DNA of 64,000 bases, taken from NCBI RefSeq assembly GCF_002284575.1, contig NZ_NPKJ01000057.1, positions 66,079 to 130,078 of the forward strand, in the 5' to 3' direction. Below, piece after piece: positions 8,818 through 17,809 of this stretch. Below the pieces are notes generated by a model. That model was not told where the DNA came from. It did no database searches and saw nothing but the letters and a program-made list of their open reading frames with translations. Both the position numbers and the translations under genes were made by a program. Every line of letters starts with the position of its first letter. The stretch's first letter is position 1. This DNA is from Mesorhizobium temperatum. GTDB taxonomy: Bacteria; Pseudomonadota; Alphaproteobacteria; Rhizobiales; Rhizobiaceae.

Positions 8818-9795
8818 TCAGGCTAGACCGATTGCCTTCAGCGCCGTTTGTATAGCCGCACGATCATTGGCGATGGCTGATTTGAGATCGGAGCCCGTAG
8901 CAAATGCATCGTCCCATTGCCGGTCTTTGAGTATTTGCTTCCAATCCGGTTGGTTGTGAATCGCCGTGATGAGCCCCACCAACCTAGCAACTTGTTCTTC
9001 TGAAACGTCCGGGGGAGCAAAAACCCCGCGCCAACTTGACAGTGCAACGTCAATACCGATCTGTTTGAGCGTGGGAACACCGGCCCCTTCCAACGGAAGC
9101 TCTCCAGTTGTCGCCAGCGCGCGCAGATTGCCGGCCCTGATTTGTTCGGCATACTCGGAGTAACCGCTCAAGGCAGCATGAACCTGGTTCCCCATCATCG
9201 AGGCAATAGCTTGGGCTTTTTCGGAGAACGCGACGTAGTTGGCCTTGGTCACGTCGGCGCCGATCGCCTTCAGAGTCAAGCCAAGGATAATGTGGTCGAT
9301 TCCACCAGCGGACCCTCCCCCAATAGGCAGACCCGGGTTCTTTTTGAGCGCGGCAATCAGGTCGTCGATTGTCTGGTAGGGGCTGGAAGCACCGACGGCA
9401 ATTACATCGGCTTCCTGCGTTAACTTGGCGACAGGAGTAACATCCTGCAATCCGTAGAGTGTCTTGTTCGTGATGATGGCTCCCATCATTACGTTGCCTG
9501 CAATCATCAGGGAGTTATCGCGGCCCCGATGTTGATTTATGAACAGTGGCAGGCCGACCGTACCGCCTGCACCCGGAACATTGTCGATGGTGATTTGCGA
9601 GAGCAGTCCCGCCTTACGCCCAACTTGGTCGATTGCCCGAGCCACACCGTCCCAGCCGCCACCGACACCGGACGGCACGAACAGGCTGAACCGGTCAAAC
9701 GCCGAATCCTGAGCGAAAGTTTGGCGAGGTGCATTCAGTAGCGCCGTTCCAAAAACAGCGGCAGTCGCCAAAAGCATATTGCGTCGATTGATCAT
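8818..9795 (-). CDS. tctC: Tripartite tricarboxylate transporter, substrate-binding protein TctC
   Basis: A 325-residue periplasmic binding protein (Bug/TctC family). A longer frame runs upstream to 9966, but the ATG at 9795 has a good ribosome site (GGGAGAGAAG) and starts a typical signal peptide (MINRRNMLLATAAVFGTALL, cleavage near TFAQ). The family region FVPSGVGGGWDGVARAI and NVPGAGGTVGLPLF follow; these bind a carboxylate of the ligand. It is the first gene of the operon tctCBA-lysR-CoA transferase-citryl-CoA lyase-pphA. Confidence 0.86.
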   Translation of the reverse strand: MINRRNMLLATAAVFGTALLNAPRQTFAQDSAFDRFSLFVPSGVGGGWDGVARAIDQVGRKAGLLSQITIDNVPGAGGTVGLPLFINQHRGRDNSLMIAGNVMMGAIITNKTLYGLQDVTPVAKLTQEADVIAVGASSPYQTIDDLIAALKKNPGLPIGGGSAGGIDHIILGLTLKAIGADVTKANYVAFSEKAQAIASMMGNQVHAALSGYSEYAEQIRAGNLRALATTGELPLEGAGVPTLKQIGIDVALSSWRGVFAPPDVSEEQVARLVGLITAIHNQPDWKQILKDRQWDDAFATGSDLKSAIANDRAAIQTALKAIGLA

Positions 9796-9900
9796 GTCTT
9801 CTCTCCCTTGCTGATCTGTCAAGCGCACCCTCCTTGCGCGATCTGCTTGACAGTCCCATGACAATCTCAATGCTGCCGGTCGCAAGGCCCATGAAAATAA

Positions 9901-9918
9901 ACTTGTTGTTCGACAAGT
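9901..9918. promoter_or_regulatory. Inverted repeat upstream of tctC (candidate operator)
   Basis: ACTTGT and ACAAGT, a perfect 6-base inverted repeat with a 6-base spacer, lies about 105 bases before the tctC start. It is a possible binding site for the LysR regulator of the operon. No clear -35/-10 pair could be fixed, so this is a weak call. Confidence 0.3.
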
Positions 9919-10052
9919 GGTGCATGTGAAGCGGTTAGTCTGTCGGCTTCTCTGATGACGGGACAAGGAAATTTTGATCGACTACTTTGTCGCTGCATCT
10001 GTAGGGATGTTGGCCGAGGCGATACCGCCGCCGAAACGGGCATTGAAGCCAA

Positions 10053-10538
10053 ATGACCGACGACAGACAGGCAGAATGGAAACTCGACCAGAAGTGGCAC
10101 GACCGTGTTACAGGCGCAGCGTGTGAACTATGCACTCTGCTTGAGGCCGACACGGCCGTAAGTTTGGAAGGGCACAAGGTCGCCGACCTCAGGGTGTCAC
10201 GGTGGATACTCGGCCAAAATCAGTATATCAGAGGCTATAGCATTCTTGTCCTGAGCAGCCATGCGGTCGAACTGTTCGAGTTGGAGAAGGAAGTCCGCGG
10301 CCAATTCGTCGATGATATCGCTGATGCAAGCCAGGCGCTTCAACGCGTTCTCTCGCCCATCAAAATCAATCTCGAAATCCAGGGCAATGTCGTCCCGCAT
10401 TTGCACTGCCATATAAAGCCGCGTTTTTTGGTGGACCGACCGGGGCACGCACGGATTTTCCAGAACGCTGGTAAAATCGTGCTACCCGACGAAGACTACC
10501 AATCAATGGTCAGCCAATTGCGGGATCATATTGGTTAG
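10053..10538 (+). CDS. HIT-family protein
   Basis: A 161-residue histidine-triad protein. The active-site triad is in PHLHCHIKPR (about residues 113-122), and the N-terminal part has the CELC pair (about 24-27) often seen in zinc-binding HIT proteins. HIT proteins hydrolyse nucleotidyl esters or phosphoramidates such as AMP-lysine. It starts divergently from the tct operon and ends 127 bases before a phosphopantetheinyl transferase. The physiological substrate is unknown. Confidence 0.8.
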   Translation: MTDDRQAEWKLDQKWHDRVTGAACELCTLLEADTAVSLEGHKVADLRVSRWILGQNQYIRGYSILVLSSHAVELFELEKEVRGQFVDDIADASQALQRVLSPIKINLEIQGNVVPHLHCHIKPRFLVDRPGHARIFQNAGKIVLPDEDYQSMVSQLRDHIG

Positions 10539-10665
10539 CTGCATATTCCTTGACTGCGATCGAGCAGCAATAGCTTCGTCTAGACGCTTTCCGTCATGGA
10601 CGATGTGATGTTGCGGTCGCCCTAGCTCAGCCTACATCAGTTCGTTGCAATGTGGTTGAGCATAC

Positions 10666-11280
10666 GTGGAGATTATCCCGTCTGATCAACTGAACATCCT
10701 CATCGGGATTCGTCCGATAGAAAACGGCGACCAAACCGCCTCGTTCTCTTCAGAAGTTGCCGCGCTAGGACCCCCTGTTACCAAAGTCCGTCGCCAAAGC
10801 GGTGCTGCTAGAATAATTGCTCGAACACTCCTTGGCCAAATGGGATTTCCACCGACGCCTATCGCTAAGACACGATCTGGTGTTCCGACCTGGCCAGCCG
10901 GCATTGTTGGCTCATTGGCTCACCACAATACAGTAGCAGCAGCCGCCATTGTAGAGAAAAAAAGGATCGCAACGCTTGGCATTGACATTGAACCTAACGA
11001 CCCTTTGCCGAAGGACTTAATCGAATTGATTGCTACTCCGCGCGAGCGGATGTACGACTTGCGTCTGCTTCAGAAGCGGAATCTCATTGTTTTGAAGGAA
11101 GCGGTATATAAAGCTTATTTTCAGATATATAATAAATTTCTCGAATTTCAGGATGTTGAAATTGATATGTACGCTCGCTTAGGCCACGTGACGAAGTCAA
11201 ATTGTACCTTTCCGCTGGAGATACATAATTCTAAGAATGTGATCGGCTTGGCGTACTTAGAGTCGTGTGTGGATGTATGA
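10666..11280 (+). CDS. 4'-phosphopantetheinyl transferase (Sfp/EntD type)
   Basis: A 204-residue protein starting at GTG. EntD/Sfp motifs are present: GSLAHHNTVAAAAI (about 82-95), the Mg-binding LGIDIEP (about 104-110) and LKEAVYKAYF (about 143-152). The enzyme would load 4'-phosphopantetheine from CoA onto a carrier protein. No carrier protein, polyketide or peptide synthetase is seen in the window, so its partner is elsewhere. The last third is clearly AT-richer than neighbouring genes, which suggests separate acquisition. Confidence 0.78.
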   Translation: MEIIPSDQLNILIGIRPIENGDQTASFSSEVAALGPPVTKVRRQSGAARIIARTLLGQMGFPPTPIAKTRSGVPTWPAGIVGSLAHHNTVAAAAIVEKKRIATLGIDIEPNDPLPKDLIELIATPRERMYDLRLLQKRNLIVLKEAVYKAYFQIYNKFLEFQDVEIDMYARLGHVTKSNCTFPLEIHNSKNVIGLAYLESCVDV

Positions 11281-11409
11281 ACACCGCCCGATTGCAACGG
11301 CCGGCTGGAATCAGGATCGATGGTCACAACTGCTGACGTATATCCGGCTTCCTAGTCTAATACGGCTCGTCGCTGCGAGCCTCGCTGAGTTTTCGCCCGT
11401 TTCCACCTC

Positions 11410-11904
11410 GGTTCTGTCGCAAACTATTCGATAAGCTGATGCAGGCATGACGGCACTTCAGTTTCTGAGGAGCCCGTCTTGTTCAAAGGCCGTCATTTCG
11501 ATCAATCTGTCATCCTACTGTGCGTGCGCTGGTACCTTGCCTACAATCTCAGCCTTCGCGACCGGGAAGAGATGATGGCCGAACGCGGCCTGAGCGTCGA
11601 TCATTCCACCGTGCATCGCTGGGTCGTGCACTTTTCGCCGCAACTGCTGGAGCGGTTCAACCGGCGCAAGCGATCCGTCACTGGCAGGTGGCATATGGAT
11701 GAGACTTACAGCAAGATCCGCGGACGATGGATGTATCTCTATCGCGCCATCGACACGGTGGAGTTCTTCCTCAGCGAAAACCGTGACCTATCGGCGGCGA
11801 AGCGCTTCTTTCGTCAGGCTCTTGCGCGCCATGGCCTGCTCGTGGTGCGAATGAAGGTCTACCGCACCGCCCGGCACCACCTTGGAATTTCATTAACGCA
11901 ATGA
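11410..11904 (+). mobile_element. IS6-family element remnant
   Basis: GGTTCTGTCGCAAA at 11410-11423 resembles the IS6-family terminal repeat. From 11479 a transposase frame gives the family N-terminus (MFKGRHFDQSVILLCVRWYL), the helix-turn-helix and the first catalytic Asp in RWHMDETYSKIRGRWMYLYRAID. The similarity breaks off near residue 127, before the second Asp and the catalytic Glu, so the transposase is truncated and inactive. No matching right-hand repeat was found. Confidence 0.78.
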
Positions 11905-11984
11905 GTTAGCGGATTTGCCATCCTGTTGGAAATCTGACATCGTCGGAAATCCGACATTGATCGGATAGGAGCCGCCTCGCGGCG

Positions 11985-12620
11985 GTGCCCCTCCCACCAC
12001 CGGGCATACGGGTCACGTACCACGACGGTTCGACCGAATTAAGCTTGGGCGGAGACATAGAGGCGGGGAAAACCGAGCTCGTCGAAGTAGTGGTCGCGCA
12101 GAGCCTGTTAGGCCGCCGGGTGTCCAGACATGCGCCAGAACCCCGTTGGCGAACCGGCGGCAACCGCAGCACTCGCGACGGCGGACCTCGGCAAGCCGGC
12201 GACTGAAGGCGGCGGGCTCCGTCAGATCGGCGATCTCGCCGAAGAAGTTCAGTCTGCCCGCTGATAAGCGGCCTGTAGTTCTTCCAGGAAGAGGCGTCTA
12301 AACAGGCGCGACAGGACGCGCACCGGCAGGAAGAAGCCGGGCCGGCAGGAAATCCAGCGCCTGCCGTCAGGGTGAGAGACCTCCGCCAGGCACAATGCGA
12401 TGGAGGTGGGATGATAGTTGACGTTCTGGCCCCAGCGGTGCAGCACCGCGATGAGCCGATCTCGGCGCCGAGATGCTTGCCACTTGGAATTTCTCGCCGC
12501 GCGACGCGGCGGGTGTTCCGGGGCCGCTCGAAGCGGCGCTTGCCGGTCTCGATACCGGTGGACTGGGCGCGAAGTCCGCGGTGCTGCAGCATATGATCCG
12601 CTCCTTCGATCCCTGTATGG
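11985..12620 (-). pseudogene. IS91-family (Y2) transposase remnant
   Basis: On the minus strand, pieces of an IS91/IS801-type transposase are spread over two reading frames: LHRWGQNVNYHP in one, LHRIVPGGGLSP in the second, and DGRRWISCRPGFFLPVRVL back in the first. The conserved order WGQN - HP - VPGGGLSPDGRRW is that of the Y2 catalytic region. At least two frameshifts are needed, so it is dead. The remaining stretch to 12780 holds no gene that I recognise. Confidence 0.65.
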
Positions 12621-12799
12621 ACTGCACCGCGCATTGAGATGCAGTTGGCGCCGCGCGGCGGCGGTAAGACAGTTTTCGGCGGTGAAAGCCGACTTTCCGG
12701 CCCACTTTTCGCCATGCCGACCGCCCACCGAGCGGCCGTTTAAAAAATACGCCATACATTTCAAATGTGTAGCAAGAGAATGGTCGAAATGATGTAAAT

Positions 12800-12815
12800 T
12801 GGTCCGCTTCTTGCA
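12800..12815 (+). promoter_or_regulatory. Sigma-54 (-24/-12) promoter before hupS
   Basis: TGGTCCGCTTCTTGCA keeps the invariant GG and GC with the required ten-base spacing and lies 73 bases before the hupS ATG. In R. leguminosarum hupSL is transcribed from a NifA-dependent sigma-54 promoter. No TGT-N10-ACA site was found upstream; a perfect ACATTT-C-AAATGT palindrome at 12756-12768 is the only obvious candidate for an activator or IHF-region site. Confidence 0.68.
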
Positions 12816-12887
12816 GCAAGCATTTCTGACAGAGCCCGGCGTCCATCCGGGCGATGCGATGGGGGATGAAATTGCTGGAGGAGCAAC

Positions 12888-13973
12888 ATGGCAGCTGCCG
12901 AAACCTTATATGACGTCATTCGTCGCCAGGGGATCACCCGGCGCAGTTTCACCAAGTTCTGCAGCCTGACGGCCGCGAGCCTCGGTTTCGGCCCGGGTGC
13001 CGCGACAGCGATGGCTGAGGCACTCGAGACCAAGGAACGCGTTCCCGTCATCTGGATGCATGGGCTCGAATGCACCTGCTGTTCGGAGAGCTTCATCCGC
13101 TCGGCCCATCCGCTCGTCAAAGACGTCGTGCTGTCGATGATCTCGCTCGACTACGACGATACGATCATGGCGGCCGCCGGCCATCAAGCGGAGGCGATCC
13201 TCAAAGAGACGAAGGAGAAATACAAGGGCAAGTACATCCTCGCCGTCGAGGGCAATCCGCCGCTCAACGAGGACGGCATGTTCTGCATCGACGGCGGCAA
13301 ACCCTTCGTTAAGAAGCTGAAGTGGATGGCCGAGGATGCCATGGCGATTATCGCCTGGGGCGCCTGCGCCTCTTGGGGCTGCGTCCAGGCGGCCAAGCCG
13401 AACCCGACCCAGGCGACACCGATCGACAAGGTCATCCTCGACAAGCCGATCATTAAGGTACCAGGCTGTCCCCCGATCGCGGAGGTGATGACCGGGGTCG
13501 TCACCTTCATCACGACCTTCGGCAAGCTGCCGGAACTCGACCGGCAGGGCCGGCCCAAGATGTTCTATTCGCAGCGCATCCACGACAAGTGCTACCGCCG
13601 ACCGCATTTCGATGCCGGCCAGTTTGTCGAGGAGTGGGACGATGAGGGCGCACGCAAGGGCTCCTGTCTCTACAAGATGGGCTGTAAGGGCCCGACCACC
13701 TACAATGCCTGCTCTACCGTGCGCTGGAACGGTGGCGTTTCCTTCCCGATCCAGTCAGGCCACGGCTGCATCGGCTGCTCGGAAGACGGCTTCTGGGACA
13801 ACGGCAGCTTCTATGACCGGCTGACGAACCTCCACCAGTTCGGCGTCGAGGCCAACGCCGACAAGGTCGGCATGACCGCCGCCGGCATCGTGGGTGGCGC
13901 AATCGCCGCCCATGCCGCGGTGACCGCCTTCAAGCGCGTGACCACCAAGCGCGAAAAAGCCGACGCATCATAA
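12888..13973 (+). CDS. hupS: Uptake [NiFe]-hydrogenase small subunit HupS
   Basis: A 361-residue precursor with a Tat signal (RRSFTKF, residues 18-24) and the iron-sulfur cluster cysteines of the small subunit. The proximal-cluster region reads ECTCC (61-65) and CASWGC further on, giving the two extra cysteines known from oxygen-tolerant group 1 hydrogenases. A hydrophobic C-terminal helix (AAGIVGGAIAAHAAVTAF) anchors it to the cytoplasmic membrane. It recycles H2 released by nitrogenase, passing electrons to HupC. A GGAGGAG ribosome site precedes the ATG. First gene of the hup operon. Confidence 0.95.
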   Translation: MAAAETLYDVIRRQGITRRSFTKFCSLTAASLGFGPGAATAMAEALETKERVPVIWMHGLECTCCSESFIRSAHPLVKDVVLSMISLDYDDTIMAAAGHQAEAILKETKEKYKGKYILAVEGNPPLNEDGMFCIDGGKPFVKKLKWMAEDAMAIIAWGACASWGCVQAAKPNPTQATPIDKVILDKPIIKVPGCPPIAEVMTGVVTFITTFGKLPELDRQGRPKMFYSQRIHDKCYRRPHFDAGQFVEEWDDEGARKGSCLYKMGCKGPTTYNACSTVRWNGGVSFPIQSGHGCIGCSEDGFWDNGSFYDRLTNLHQFGVEANADKVGMTAAGIVGGAIAAHAAVTAFKRVTTKREKADAS

Positions 13974-13997
13974 TCACTCTCGGGGAGGAACAGCATC

Positions 13998-15788
13998 GTG
14001 ACAATTCAAACACCAAACGGTTTCACACTGGACAATTCGGGCAAGCGCATCGTCGTCGATCCCGTCACCCGCATCGAGGGACATATGCGGGTGGAGGTCA
14101 ATGTCGACGAGAACAACATCATCCGGAATGCGGTCTCGACCGGCACCATGTGGCGCGGCATCGAAGTCATCCTAAAGAACCGCGACCCCCGCGACGCATG
14201 GGCCTTCACGGAGCGCATCTGCGGCGTCTGCACCGGCACGCATGCGCTAACCTCTGTACGCGCGGTCGAGAATGCGCTCGGCATCACCATCCCGGACAAT
14301 GCCAATTCGATCCGCAACCTGATGCAGCTGGCGCTGCAGGTCCATGACCATGTCGTGCACTTCTACCATCTTCATGCGCTCGACTGGGTGGACGTGGTCT
14401 CTTCGATCTCGGCCGATCCGAAGGCGACCTCGGCGCTCGCGCAGTCCGTGTCCGACTGGCCGCTTTCCTCTCCAGGCTATTTCAAAGACATCCAGACCCG
14501 GCTCAAGAAATTCGTAGAGTCAGGCCAGCTCGGACCCTTCAAGAACGGCTATTGGGGCAATGCATCCTACAAGCTGCCGCCGGAGGCCAATCTCATGGCG
14601 GTGACGCATTATCTGGAGGCGCTCGACTTCCAGAAGGAGATCGTCAAGATCCACACGATCTTCGGCGGCAAGAACCCGCATCCAAACTGGCTGGTCGGCG
14701 GGGTACACTGTCCGATCTATATCGACGGTACTGGTGCGGTCGGCGCGATCAACATGGAACGGCTTAACATGGTCACCTCGATCATCGACCAGATTATCGA
14801 GTTCAACGACAAGGTATACGTTCCCGACATCATGGCCATCGGCTCCTTCTACAAGGACTGGCTCTATGGAGGGGGTCTGTCGGGCAAGAACGTGCTAGCC
14901 TATGGCGACGTACCCGAGCACGTCAACGACTACTCCGAGGCAAGCCTGAAGCTGCCGCGCGGCGCGATCATCAATGGCAATCTCGCCGAAGTGCTGCCGG
15001 TCGACCATGAGGATCCCGAGCAGATCCAGGAATTCGTCACCCATTCCTGGTACAAATATCCCGACGAGACAAAGGGCCTGCATCCCTGGGACGGAGTTAC
15101 CGAGCCACATTACGAACTCGGCCCCAACGCCAAGGGGACGAAGACCAATATCGAGCAGCTCGACGAGGCCGCTAAATATTCCTGGATCAAGGCGCCGCGC
15201 TGGCGCGGCCATGCCATGGAGGTCGGGCCGCTCGCCCGCTGGGTCGTCGGCTACGCCCAGAACAAGGCGGAGTTCAAGGACCCGGTCGAAAAGGTGCTCA
15301 AGGATCTCGGCCTTCCGGTTTCAGCCCTCTTCTCGACACTCGGCCGCACGGCAGCCCGTGCGCTCGAATCGAGCTGGGCCGGCCACCAGATGCGCTATTT
15401 CCGGAACAAGCTGATCGCCAATATTAAGGCCGGCGACTTCTCTACGGCCCATGTCGACAAGTGGAAGCCGGAAACCTGGCCCAAGGAGGTCAAGGGCGTC
15501 GGCTTTACCGAGGCCCCGCGCGGCGCGCTCGCGCACTGGATCAAAATCAAGGACGGCAAGATCGACAACTACCAGTGCGTCGTGCCCACCACATGGAACG
15601 GCAGCCCCCGCGATCCGGCAGGAAATATTGGCGCCTTCGAGGCTTCGTTGATGGATACGCCGATGTCAGACCCCACCCAACCGCTCGAAATCCTCAGGAC
15701 CATCCATTCCTTCGATCCGTGCCTAGCATGCTCGACGCATGTCATGAGCCCGGACGGTCAGGAAATGGCCAAGGTCCAGGTCCGGTGA
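13998..15788 (+). CDS. hupL: Uptake [NiFe]-hydrogenase large subunit HupL
   Basis: A 596-residue catalytic subunit starting at GTG behind GGGGAGGA. The nickel-binding motifs are intact: RICGVC at 73-78 and DPCLACSTH at 573-581. The 15 residues after His581 are the C-terminal extension removed by the protease HupD once nickel is inserted. It lies 24 bases after hupS. Confidence 0.95.
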   Translation: MTIQTPNGFTLDNSGKRIVVDPVTRIEGHMRVEVNVDENNIIRNAVSTGTMWRGIEVILKNRDPRDAWAFTERICGVCTGTHALTSVRAVENALGITIPDNANSIRNLMQLALQVHDHVVHFYHLHALDWVDVVSSISADPKATSALAQSVSDWPLSSPGYFKDIQTRLKKFVESGQLGPFKNGYWGNASYKLPPEANLMAVTHYLEALDFQKEIVKIHTIFGGKNPHPNWLVGGVHCPIYIDGTGAVGAINMERLNMVTSIIDQIIEFNDKVYVPDIMAIGSFYKDWLYGGGLSGKNVLAYGDVPEHVNDYSEASLKLPRGAIINGNLAEVLPVDHEDPEQIQEFVTHSWYKYPDETKGLHPWDGVTEPHYELGPNAKGTKTNIEQLDEAAKYSWIKAPRWRGHAMEVGPLARWVVGYAQNKAEFKDPVEKVLKDLGLPVSALFSTLGRTAARALESSWAGHQMRYFRNKLIANIKAGDFSTAHVDKWKPETWPKEVKGVGFTEAPRGALAHWIKIKDGKIDNYQCVVPTTWNGSPRDPAGNIGAFEASLMDTPMSDPTQPLEILRTIHSFDPCLACSTHVMSPDGQEMAKVQVR

Positions 15789-15800
15789 GGAGGATAAGTC

Positions 15801-16523
15801 ATGACTATCCATGAAACTCTCGCCGCCGCCGACGCCCACGGCGAAAAGGCCGTCGAGCGCCAGAGCATCTATGTTTACGAAGCCCCGGTGCGCATCTGGC
15901 ACTGGGTCAACGCCGTCTCGATTCTGACGCTCGCGCTAACCGGCTATTTCATCGGCTCGCCGCTGCCTTCCGTGCCGGGCGAGGCCAGCGCCAATTTCCT
16001 GATGGGGTATATCCGCTTCATCCACTTCGCGGCGGGGCAGGTCCTTGCCGTGTTCCTGATCCTCAGGGTCTACTGGGCCTTTGTCGGCAATATCTATGCC
16101 CGCCAGATCTTCCATGTGCCCTTCTGGAGCGGCCGCTTCTGGAAGGAATGGCTGCATGAGGTGCGGTGCTACACGTTCTTGGCCCGGCAGCCGAAGAAAT
16201 ATGTCGGCCACAATCCTCTTGCCCAGTTCACCATGTTCCTGATGCTCACCCTGCCGCTCTTCTTCATGGTGATCACCGGCTTTGCGCTCTATAGCGAGGG
16301 TGCCGGCCGCGACAGCTGGGAATATGCGCTCTTCGGCTGGGTGTTCTCGATCTGGCCCAACAGCCAGGACATCCACACATTCCACCATCTCGGCATGTGG
16401 GTAATCCTCGTCTTCGTGATGGTTCACATCTATGTGGCGATCCGCGAGGACATTATGAGCCGCCAGAGCATCATCTCGTCGATGATTTCCGGCGAACGGC
16501 TCTTCAAGGACAGGGAGGACTAG
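15801..16523 (+). CDS. hupC: Hydrogenase cytochrome b subunit HupC
   Basis: A 240-residue membrane protein of the Ni/Fe-hydrogenase b-type cytochrome family with about four membrane helices and conserved histidines (RIWHWVN near the N-terminus, FIHFAAGQ, HHLGMWVILVFVMVHIYVAIRED near the C-terminus) as heme ligands. It anchors HupSL in the inner membrane and passes electrons to the quinone pool. It is 12 bases after hupL and abuts hupD. Confidence 0.93.
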   Translation: MTIHETLAAADAHGEKAVERQSIYVYEAPVRIWHWVNAVSILTLALTGYFIGSPLPSVPGEASANFLMGYIRFIHFAAGQVLAVFLILRVYWAFVGNIYARQIFHVPFWSGRFWKEWLHEVRCYTFLARQPKKYVGHNPLAQFTMFLMLTLPLFFMVITGFALYSEGAGRDSWEYALFGWVFSIWPNSQDIHTFHHLGMWVILVFVMVHIYVAIREDIMSRQSIISSMISGERLFKDRED

Positions 16524-17132
16524 ATGGTCGCCCCAAATCCCTTGGCATCTTCGCCTTCCCCGCGGATTCTCGTGCTTGGCATCGGCAATATCCTCTGGGC
16601 CGATGAAGGCTTCGGCGTGCGCGCGGTGGAAGCCTTCCACAAGGCGTATTGGGTGCCTGACAACGTCACCATCCTCGATGGCGGCACGCAGGGGCTCTAT
16701 CTCGTGCAGTTCGTCAATGAACACGATCGTTTGATCGTGTTCGACGCCATCGACTACGGCCTCGAGCCGGGCACGATGAAGATCGTGGAAGGCGACGAGG
16801 TGCCGAAATTTACTGGCGCCAAGAAGATGAGCCTGCATCAGACCGGCTTCCAGGAGGTGCTGAGCGCCGCTGACCTCATGGGGCACTATCCCGATCGGCT
16901 GGTTCTTATCGGGTGCCAGCCGCTAGATCTCCAGGACTGGGGCGGCCCGCTGACGACGCCGGTCAAGGCAGTCATACCGCGCGCAATCGAAGCGGCAGTA
17001 GGAATATTGCGGCACTGGGGCGTCGCCGTCACTGCGCGACCGGAAGGAGCAGCGGTTCCGCCACTACTTGAAAACGACATCGATTTCGAACGTTACGAGC
17101 GCCGAGCCGAATCGGCCGCATTGCGCTATTGA
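16524..17132 (+). CDS. hupD: Hydrogenase maturation protease HupD
   Basis: A 202-residue endopeptidase of the HyaD/HybD family. The N-terminal GIGNILWADEGFGVRAVE holds the conserved Glu that senses nickel, DAIDYG holds the central Asp, and MSLHQTGFQEVL the conserved His region. It cuts the HupL C-terminal extension after His581. The ATG directly follows the hupC stop codon. Confidence 0.92.
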   Translation: MVAPNPLASSPSPRILVLGIGNILWADEGFGVRAVEAFHKAYWVPDNVTILDGGTQGLYLVQFVNEHDRLIVFDAIDYGLEPGTMKIVEGDEVPKFTGAKKMSLHQTGFQEVLSAADLMGHYPDRLVLIGCQPLDLQDWGGPLTTPVKAVIPRAIEAAVGILRHWGVAVTARPEGAAVPPLLENDIDFERYERRAESAALRY

Positions 17133-17142
17133 GGAGGATATC

Positions 17143-17712
17143 ATGAATTTCCGTAGGTTTGCGGCGACGCTCGTCGCGATGGCGCTACCGGGCATCGCCC
17201 ACGCGCATGTCGGCCTTCACACCGACGGCGCGCTTGCCGGCTTCAGCCATCCGTTCAGCGGTCTCGATCATATCCTGGCGATGGTCGCGGTCGGCTTCTG
17301 GGCCTTGACGCTGGGCGGTAATGCCCGATGGATCGTTCCCTTGGCCTTCGTGACGGTCATGGCGGTCGGGGGCGCCCTGGGCATTTATGGCCTCGCTTTG
17401 CCGACTGTGGAAACCGGGATCGCGCTGACCGTCGCGCTGCTAGGTCTGCTGGTGGCTTTCGAAGTGAAGGTTTCAACGTCAGTCGCCGCGACGGTGGTTG
17501 GAACATGCGCGCTCTTCCATGGCCATGCCCATGGCACCGAACTTCCGGCGATGGCGCATGCGGGCGGCTATGTGGCGGGCTTCATGGCTGCCACGGTCAT
17601 CCTGCATCTCACCGGGCTGGCCTTGTTGAGGTTCGGCAGCGCCCAGCGCGTTGCCGCGCGGACCGCCGGCGTGGCCCTTACCCTTGCCGGTGCAGTCCTG
17701 CTGGCCGGCTGA
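17143..17712 (+). CDS. hupE: HupE nickel permease-like membrane protein
   Basis: A 189-residue HupE/UreJ protein. The frame is open further upstream, but the ATG at 17143 has a GAGGAGG ribosome site and begins a signal-like sequence ending near AHAH. The HPFSGLDH motif (H-x5-DH) and FHGHAHG are the residues linked to nickel transport in R. leguminosarum HupE. Six membrane segments are expected. It supplies nickel for hydrogenase. Confidence 0.9.
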   Translation: MNFRRFAATLVAMALPGIAHAHVGLHTDGALAGFSHPFSGLDHILAMVAVGFWALTLGGNARWIVPLAFVTVMAVGGALGIYGLALPTVETGIALTVALLGLLVAFEVKVSTSVAATVVGTCALFHGHAHGTELPAMAHAGGYVAGFMAATVILHLTGLALLRFGSAQRVAARTAGVALTLAGAVLLAG

Positions 17713-17809
17713 ACTTCTCCCAAGGCTGAGGCCGGTCGGGAGTCGTGTGGGCACCCTGCGCCCCGCGGCTCCCGATTTCATAAGATCTGGACGACGGAGG
17801 AGGAGCATC

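Noticed and set aside
9796..9966. Longer tctC start at 9966
   Set aside because: The extra 57 residues are Arg/Cys-rich and precede a normal signal peptide that has its own ribosome site.
15936..16886. 316-residue minus-strand frame over hupC/hupD
   Set aside because: Shadow of two well-supported hup genes.
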